This document shows, piece after piece, positions 57,172 to 64,000 of a stretch of 64,000 nucleotides of DNA. The stretch is taken from positions 16,897,644 to 16,961,643 of the forward strand of contig NC_067202.1 of assembly GCF_000699445.3 (NCBI RefSeq), written 5' to 3'. The notes beneath the pieces were generated by a model that saw only the letters and a program-made list of their open reading frames with translations, made no database searches and was not told the origin of the DNA. The position numbers were made by a program, and so were the translations under genes. The stretch comes from Schistosoma haematobium (Eukaryota; Platyhelminthes; Trematoda; Strigeidida; Schistosomatidae). Each line of letters starts with the position of its first letter. Within the stretch, counting starts at the first letter, position 1.

Positions 57172-60060
57172 CTATGAGGTCACCATTGCACTTGAGGTGA
57201 TGCCAGAAGAGGCTTGACGAGAAGACAAGTTTGTCCCGGAGATAGCAGCTCCACCTTGTCCTGGAGAATTCGTGAGCACACCTTTTCTCTTTAATAAAGC
57301 AGGATGGATGCACGGTAGGACTCCGCCATGGCTAATATGTACGTGCTTTAACAATTCATTTAACTCAGCATCATTTCGAACTCCCAACATTATATGTCTT
57401 GGTGTAATAGTTTTCCTGAAATGAAAGATGTATTACTAAATGAATAAGCTTTTCAAGAATTTAGCGAATCACATTATTTAAATCTGTCGTTAAAAACTTC
57501 GAAATATCGTAATTCGACCCCATGTAAAGTATAAGCAGTAATCGGAAAGATTAGGGTTTGAAGATATATTTCAAGGAGTATAATAAAGTGAAATAAATTT
57601 GGAAAGAGAAAAAAGAAAGGGACATTAATCCAGACTAGAATTTTGGAGAACACAAAGAGTGGATGAACCTGCGCTATTGCAAACGATTTTGAGCTATGTC
57701 ATTTAAGGTCTCTAACCATAGGCTGACATCGTCTCGCGGATCCAAACCAGGTAGTCTACACCTACCAACATGGCTCAGTTCACTTGCCAGCGACTTCATA
57801 GATGTGTCAGGTTTTGGTTTGGTCGCTCCTAGCTTTCTTCCAACCTACTCCTATACCATGAGACATCGCATGTCGGGGCAGTCGATGGTCGGGCATACGT
57901 AACACATGTCCCAGCCATCTCAACTGATGAAGTTTTACTACTTCATCAATTGATTTGCCATCCTAACCTAGTACCCATTTCCTAACAATTGCATTATTTA
58001 CTCGGTGGTCCCAGGATATACGAGCAATGCTTCGAAGACACCTATGATCGAATACTAGTAACCTACGAATATCCTTTACTCTTACCGGCCATGTTTCACT
58101 GCCATAAGGTAGGACGGAACAAACTGCTGCGCAGTAAACCCGTCCTTTGGTTGGTAGACGGATATCACGCCTACGTCATAAATGAAGCAAGTTGGCAAAA
58201 GCTAGTAGAGCTAGTTCCCAGAACTAAAACATAATAGTGTTTATTTATATCATATAATGCACCTGATCTGTTAGTTTGTTTTCATATGGTAACTAGTATC
58301 AGTTCCAAGTAGTAAAAGAACTTTTTAAAAGTAAAGAATACGGAAATTGGAGTAACGAAACTAGAAAACTAAAACCAATAATACGCGTAGCGTTACCACT
58401 CGTTTTTTGTTTAAAACACTTTTCATGAAACTAGAGGGGTTTTAATGTCCATAAAAAGCGAACACGCAAGCCGAAGTTTAACCAATGCCAGAAAGTTTTA
58501 AACGGTAATATTAAGTTCGCCAACAGACACAGCAGCCGGTTTTTGTGTGTAAGTTATTCGTATTTGTACATACTGCATATACATGTCCTTTTTATTGTGG
58601 AAGCTAGCATAGTATTTGATGATTACCAAACAGAGATGCAATATTTTTGCTTCTTAAAGTAGTATTTAAGAGTACACCTGATAAAAAATAAGACATGGGG
58701 ACTGTTAGATTCCGTATATTAGATACAATAACCGCCTTCCGCTATGTTAACTGATGTACAAGTACGTTAAAAGATAGAGGTAAACAAACCATAATGCGGT
58801 ATTCAACCAGAGTTATTGACTGCTGGTCTGAATCATATTAATATGTATGGGCTACTTGTGTGGGGTCTGTGCGAGAACCATAATCAGTAGCTGCAGACGT
58901 CCAGCGACACGACTAGATCTACACTTGTTAGTTTTCAACTTGCGTAAACGCGGTATGACGACTAACGCTAATGCATATTCCCGCTAGGTTTTATGATGGG
59001 TTAAAATTCATGCAATATTTTCCAATTATACCTAATACTTATTTGACAAAAGAAATTCAACATTTAAATTGTGGACAGATCAAATGCAAACTAACTGGCA
59101 AAAGTCAGATTAAATTTCAAGCATATCGGTTTATCATGAGCCATCTCTAAATTAAACGGGAACCCCATAATTATTTGCCTGTACAACCTGTTGTGGATGT
59201 GAAATACTGTTTGCCATACGAAACACGAGGTATGTTAAGTCTTCCAAGATTAGGTCCTTACGAGTAACCGACGTCTTCAATTTTTTCTACAACCCAACAG
59301 TAAGGGTTACACAAAAAAGTCTCTAACCACTGAGTTCTGGACTTTTGGAAACTTAGTGGGAACCAAAGCATATGTGATCTACGCAGAACGACGAGCTAGA
59401 ATTCAACTGTTTGGGGAGTATACATTGCAAGCCATGTACTTAAATCAGCTCTTTTTAGGTTAACTGGTAATCTTCACTCCTTCTTCATGTAACTCTGCGA
59501 ACGTGACTATATGCTGGAGTAACTGACACAGGAGCAGTCTGCTAAACTTGTACACATAGGCATTCGGGAAACGAACCAACACTAGTTACACAGTGCAAGC
59601 ATACTTAGCAAACAGGATGCGGGTCAACGACGATATATTCGTAGACTGATAATTAGTCCTTTAATACGCATCAAAACATATAAATACCTGCCTTAAGAGG
59701 ATTTTTAACTTATTTCTATAACACACAAACTAGTATGAACTCTACTTCATTGAAAGTTAGTGCCAAAATACTTTAAAATTCTAGTTATTAATGAATTAAA
59801 AAGACCAAGACGAAAAATAATGAAAACCCCCACCTTTTGTTTGCTTTTGCAGCATTTCCTGACAATTCATTCACTTCAGCTACTAAGTATTCAATAACAG
59901 CAGACATATACACTGATGCAGCGATGGACGTTCGCCGAGCATATCGACCTTTCTTCATATAACGATGAACTCTACTGACGGAAATCACTAAGCCAGCCCT
60001 ATTGGATTTTGTGTGTTTTTTGCCGCCAGCTGCCTTTCTTGCCTTGCCTCTTCCTGACAT
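57172..60060 (-). CDS. Divergent histone H2A variant (two exons)
   Basis: Exon 1 is 60,060-59,834 and exon 2 is 57,415-57,172; a GT-AG intron of ~2.4 kb splits an arginine codon. The product is 156 aa against ~125-130 for canonical H2A. The tail opens [15 protein letters not shown] as in H2A, then [17 protein letters not shown] in place of [37 protein letters not shown] (alpha2), [20 protein letters not shown] (alpha3) and [13 protein letters not shown] (docking domain). Of the six acidic-patch residues five remain; the first glutamate of the usual RNDEEL is alanine. The C-tail is ~25 residues longer, rich in Ser, Gly and Thr, with no SQ-E/D motif of H2A.X. The histone fold leans toward macroH2A or plant-type H2A in places (VYMSAV, ITPRHI), but there is no macro domain in the two exons. 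It would sit in nucleosomes with H2B. Confidence 0.88.
57690..58205 (-). mobile_element. Family B RT C-terminal fragment inside H2A intron
   Basis: On the minus strand the reading passes [70 protein letters not shown] and [14 protein letters not shown], a post-RT region common in schistosome non-LTR elements. One or more stops. Same strand as the H2A gene. Confidence 0.8.
58206..59790. other. H2A variant intron, remainder
   Basis: No recognised repeats or exons. Confidence 0.4.
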
Positions 60061-60289
60061 AGTTTCTAATCCGGGTTGACCTCAAAAAACAGTCCTAGAG
60101 CGCGGTACACCTAAGAGGTCAATAACTTAAACAAAGTGTAGATGTAGATTTTCGAAGGTCTTCCAATTTAATAATTTCAGAACAGAAGGCCACTGTTGAC
60201 TATTTTCAGGTAACCTTCTGCACATGCCCATTATTTTATTGGGTCAGTCAACTGAAGTGGCATGCAGCACTTCTTCCCTGTTGAATACT

Positions 60290-63200
60290 CAGTAGAAAAA
60301 ACTACATTCACGGAGCATTCTGTTATTTCTTAGCCTTTGACTTCTTCTTCCTTATACTATGAGTTTTATTTATCCTGATGGAACAAAGGGACGAAATATC
60401 AACCCTAAAGTCTTTTCGTACTGTCCCATGTATCACAATTAAATCACTTTTGAATATGCGATAAACTAAGTTTCGGTCCCAGTTTGTGAAGGACAGGAGC
60501 CTAGGTGGCCTGTGTTAGTCCTAAAAATAGTGTTCTTTCATCTGATCCAACTTTATTTTGAAAGCGTCTACAGATGGAGCTTCAATCACATGTTGAGGTT
60601 ATATATTTCATTCGTTGATGATTCAATGAGAAAGTCGATGGTCAGCTGACAAATAGTTTGTTCTAGACTTGTGAACTTTTTTAGTCTCCTCGTAAATTCT
60701 TTGTTTCGGAGTACGAGGAAAGTGAGAGCATATCAGATGCAAATTGATCACTAAGTAATTTAAAATATGTGATCGAGCCGCCTGTGGTTCTTTTACATGA
60801 CGATGTTAATAGGTTTGGTTTAGCCACCCGAGAATCATATAGGAGGTTTGTTATTCTGGGATCGGCTTATTTGTGGTTTCTGAAGCTTTTCTGGAAGTTC
60901 ACTGTCTCTTTTTGGGCAGAGGTTAGTCGCTTGTATGCACTACACAAGTTTAGGACGAAAGAAACCTGTATACATAGTCAAAAATGTCTTAGCATCGACA
61001 TGGCCAAAGACCTAAAAGTGCCACAACCATTCGTAGTTTGATAATGCCTTAACCAGTAACAACTTTCCTAACCAAATGACGCAAACCCAGTCAAATCAAT
61101 CAGAAACGAAGTGGTTCGAAGATATATATGATAGTCTATCAATATATCGAGAAATGATTAATGTAAGTTGGCTAGCAGTTGTAGATGTAGAGCGCGACGT
61201 ACTCACTCGTGATCTGGTGCAGATGAGCAACCGAGCACCTTCAGCTTTTAAAACAAATGAGGTCAGCATCAAATGTCCAAGACTTACAGAGCTATTTATT
61301 TCGAGGATTTGTTTACCGCTACAGGCCCTATATATTTGCCATAGGATTCTAAAACCGTTAGTGGCTATCACACGGAAGTGTGCAGTGGTTTTTAAGTTTT
61401 GGCTTACGATTACTCTCAAGTCATTGCGTACCTGGAAATCAGGTAGCTTAGTGTTATTCATCGTGTATGTATCTGTACCCCAATGACTAATACGCATCGC
61501 AATGAATTTGGAAGCATTTGTCTGCAACTGAGAAGTTTTAGACCAGTCAGATAATCTCTCCAGGCCATTTTTTAGCCATAAACAGTGATCTTTATTTCTT
61601 ATCGCTCTCCATATCTTGACGTCGTCAGCAAATAACACAACCTATGTTTATAGGAGATCTGTATGGCCATTTACACACAGGAGGAACAACATTGGCCCCA
61701 GAACTGTGCCCTGAGGTACTCGAGTTAACACGGTTTCCCAGCTAGTCAACTTCGAGTTCACCAGTACTCCTTATTGGAGCCCAACCAGGAAGTCTTTTAT
61801 CCACATTGATAAATTGCCCCCAACCCCAATATTACCTAACTTACATAAAAGCCAATTGTGAGTATCCTTGTCAAAGGCTTTGCTGAAGTCAATGCAGGCT
61901 GCGTCTGTGGATAACATTTTATAATTAAGGGCGCACCTACATTCATGGGCTACCACTAACTCAGTGAGACAGGAATATCCTGTTCTAAAGCCATGTTGCT
62001 TTTCAGGAAGAACCCGGTTTTCATCGAGGTACTTGGACAACTCCTTCGAGATAATCTCTTCTAAAATTTTAACAACCTAGTTAGTTAGACATACAAGTCA
62101 ATAGTTCTCGGGTTTATGTTTCGTACTTATTCTGAAGACAGGAATTACTATGGCGTTCCTCTAGTCTTTTGGTAATCGACCATGGGTTACAGATAGATTA
62201 GAATATATTCTTGAGGGATTCGCGACGAAACTCGCTAGTTCACTTGATAACCTAGGATACATTTCATCGGGTCCCATGGATTGGCTTTTATTAAGGTCGT
62301 TCAGCAGACCGAATACATGGACTTCTTTAATGGTCACAGTGTGCAATGTGTATGTATGTGTGTGGAGTTGTCTTGTATGAACTGAAGGGACCGGTGCTTC
62401 TACGGTATACAGATTTCTAAATTAGTTCGAGAATACCTGAGGTTTTCCGTAGTCGCCCTCCACCAATGCTAAAACACTACTATCTCCCCATAATGCTGGA
62501 ATATATTCTCTTCTCTCAGTTCTTTGGTTTATTTACGAATATAAGCGTTTTGAGCATTTTTTTAATTCCTTAATAAGTTTTTCTTCAAACAGCCTTCTAA
62601 ACTTGTGAAGGGTTGAGGCACAAATATTTCGGCCTTTTCGATATTGAGATTTCGTTCCCCTCAGAAACCAGTAACCTAAACCTCTCCCACATTCTTCTCC
62701 TCTTACGAAGAGGGGAGCGAAACACTTTACTGGGCCATTGTGGGTAGTTTCAGGACCCTTTGGTGTAGTCTCATGGATGTGAGGTGCAGTGACATCTAAG
62801 TACAAACTTCTGGATGCTTCCCGAGCCCTTTCAATGGGGACTAATCTACTGAGGATGCTGTGTGTATAATGCCTCATATATTTGCTTCCTAGACGTTAGG
62901 TTAGGTATGAGCTGACACATGCTAGTTTTCGATAATTATATGGAAATCAAAAACCAGAACTGCATAATCTCCTTTAACCAATGGTGGCATATAATAAGCT
63001 TTGTGACGTCATACTCACAATGGGTAAGTAAGAGATCTAGTACGGATAATTTGAAGTCTGGGTCGTTCCTAGTCGCTTCTTTCACATGTTGCACTAGTAC
63101 ACATGTGATGACTGTATCAACTAGATCCTGTTCGAAGGAATGTTCCAATAATTAAATTCTCAGATTTTTTCAGCCTACCGTAGTTGTATTGCAGTCTCCT

Positions 63201-63730
63201 GAGATTGAATATCAACCACTTTGTGACCAAGTATTGAAACTGTCTAGCAAGACCTCTCTCGCATCATAGCTTGGACTGCAGTAGACCACACCAATCAACA
63301 GCTCTTATTCTTTGTATCTCAAGCGGTAGCTAGCTAATTTTCACATCGTACATTCGTTGGATATGTTATTTTTTTTAACAGTAAACAAGTTTGTATCTTA
63401 AACGAATAGAGCCATTCTTCTTTTATGCTTCCGGATTCTGTCGACTCTTACGAATGCGAAACTTTCAAAGTCAGATTCTATACTGTCCAAAAACTGTGTC
63501 AACCAAGTTTTCTTGACTGTATTCACATATGGTTTGGTAGAATCTACCTGTACACCTAACTCTGATCGCTCATTGAGAAAACTTCGAGGATTTGTAAGAC
63601 AGATCTGAAAACCATTTAAATGGATTCGTGCTTCACCCAGAGAGGCTTCAGCATCATTCTCTGCCGAGGCCTCATCATTCGAAAATTCACAACTTTGGGA
63701 TTCTTCCCACCACCATCTAACCTAAGTCAC
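60290..63730 (-). mobile_element. Decayed CR1-like non-LTR retrotransposon (SR3/Perere type)
   Basis: On the minus strand, in order: endonuclease end (RNDPDFKLSVLDLLLTHCEY, 63,148-62,936), linker, RT fingers (NKSQSMGPDEMYPRLSSEL), LPEKQHGFRTGYSCLTEL (about 62,010), motif A ACIDFSKAFDKDTHNW (about 61,900), motif B TRVPQGTVLGPMLF (about 61,720), motif C LFADDVKIWRAI (about 61,635), and a C-terminal end with IIEAPSVDAFKIKLDQMKEH-like reading near 60,560. Multiple stops and frameshifts separate these, so it is inactive. The clade call rests on motif wording typical of CR1 elements. The N-terminal endonuclease half is missing or beyond recognition. Confidence 0.88.
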
Positions 63731-64000
63731 ATTTCTTCTCCTCAGCAAAAGACCTAACTTCAAGCTACCAATAAAACTAAAATAGTAACGTTTGAACAGA
63801 AAACGTTGACACCAGTTTTGGGACTTAGGAGTCTACTCCCCTAGGTGTTTACCTTAGCTAATTTGGATCCAATACCACTGAGAGATATGAAAGATATGAA
63901 TACCTGGTCGATACAAAGAAATGTCAATTGACGTTTAAAGAAACTGTGAGCTAGGCGAAATACAAACGAAGGTAAGTCATTTTTTAAGTGTGATATAGAA
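63731..64000. other. Window end, nothing recognised
   Basis: No repeat or exon could be supported in the last 270 bases. Confidence 0.35.

Noticed and set aside
57989..58234. 81-codon plus-strand frame in H2A intron
   Set aside because: Antisense to a recognisable retrotransposon RT C-terminus on the minus strand.
61076..61486. 136-codon plus-strand frame
   Set aside because: Antisense to the CR1-like FADD region, which reads with RT motifs on the minus strand.

Overview
The window is eukaryotic and almost certainly from a blood fluke (Schistosoma). It is AT-rich and dominated by repeats. It carries many copies of a tRNA-derived SINE that encodes a hammerhead ribozyme (the Sm-alpha type known from schistosomes), RTE-like and CR1-like non-LTR retrotransposons, and two host genes, one of which has 40-41 nt introns near its 5' end, a schistosome habit. 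The species cannot be fixed from the sequence alone.

Layout. 1-9,240: no host gene; SINEs with hammerheads, a ~500 bp dispersed repeat (here R500), a long (TTAC)n tail belonging to a minus-strand RTE fragment (2,093-3,275), a small TIR element (4,556-4,841) and microsatellites. 9,240-13,219: a decayed RTE fragment head to head with a nearly complete RTE-like element (9,945-13,219) whose 1,006-codon endonuclease-reverse transcriptase frame is intact. 13,263-23,418: a large inverted repeat with arms of ~3.3-3.8 kb around a ~3.1 kb spacer that ends in a ~500 bp (CTAT)n array. 23,420-37,180: a mosaic of RTE fragments, SINEs, a ~290 bp repeat (R290), R500, an insertion built from 67 bp tandem units, a long (GATA)n array, and an RTE fragment split by a solo LTR. 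37,180-40,320: pieces of a Ty3/gypsy-like element in opposite orientations, an RTE copy with a perfect 13 bp target-site duplication, and a fold-back element. 40,320-47,480: mostly unassigned sequence with one RTE fragment and one ~350 bp repeat (R350).

47,487-51,668 (+) is a complete six-exon SEC11 gene, the catalytic subunit of the ER signal peptidase complex; R500 sits in its last intron. 52,283-52,895 is another RTE 3' fragment. 57,172-60,060 (-) is a two-exon gene for a divergent histone H2A variant, with a decayed retrotransposon fragment in its intron. 60,290-63,730 (-) is a decayed CR1-like retrotransposon.

The two host genes are unrelated housekeeping or chromatin genes. The rest is the product of repeated target-primed insertion, nesting and inversion. 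RTE machinery is the likely source of the (TAAG)n-tailed copies and may also have mobilised the SINEs, but that last point is inference.
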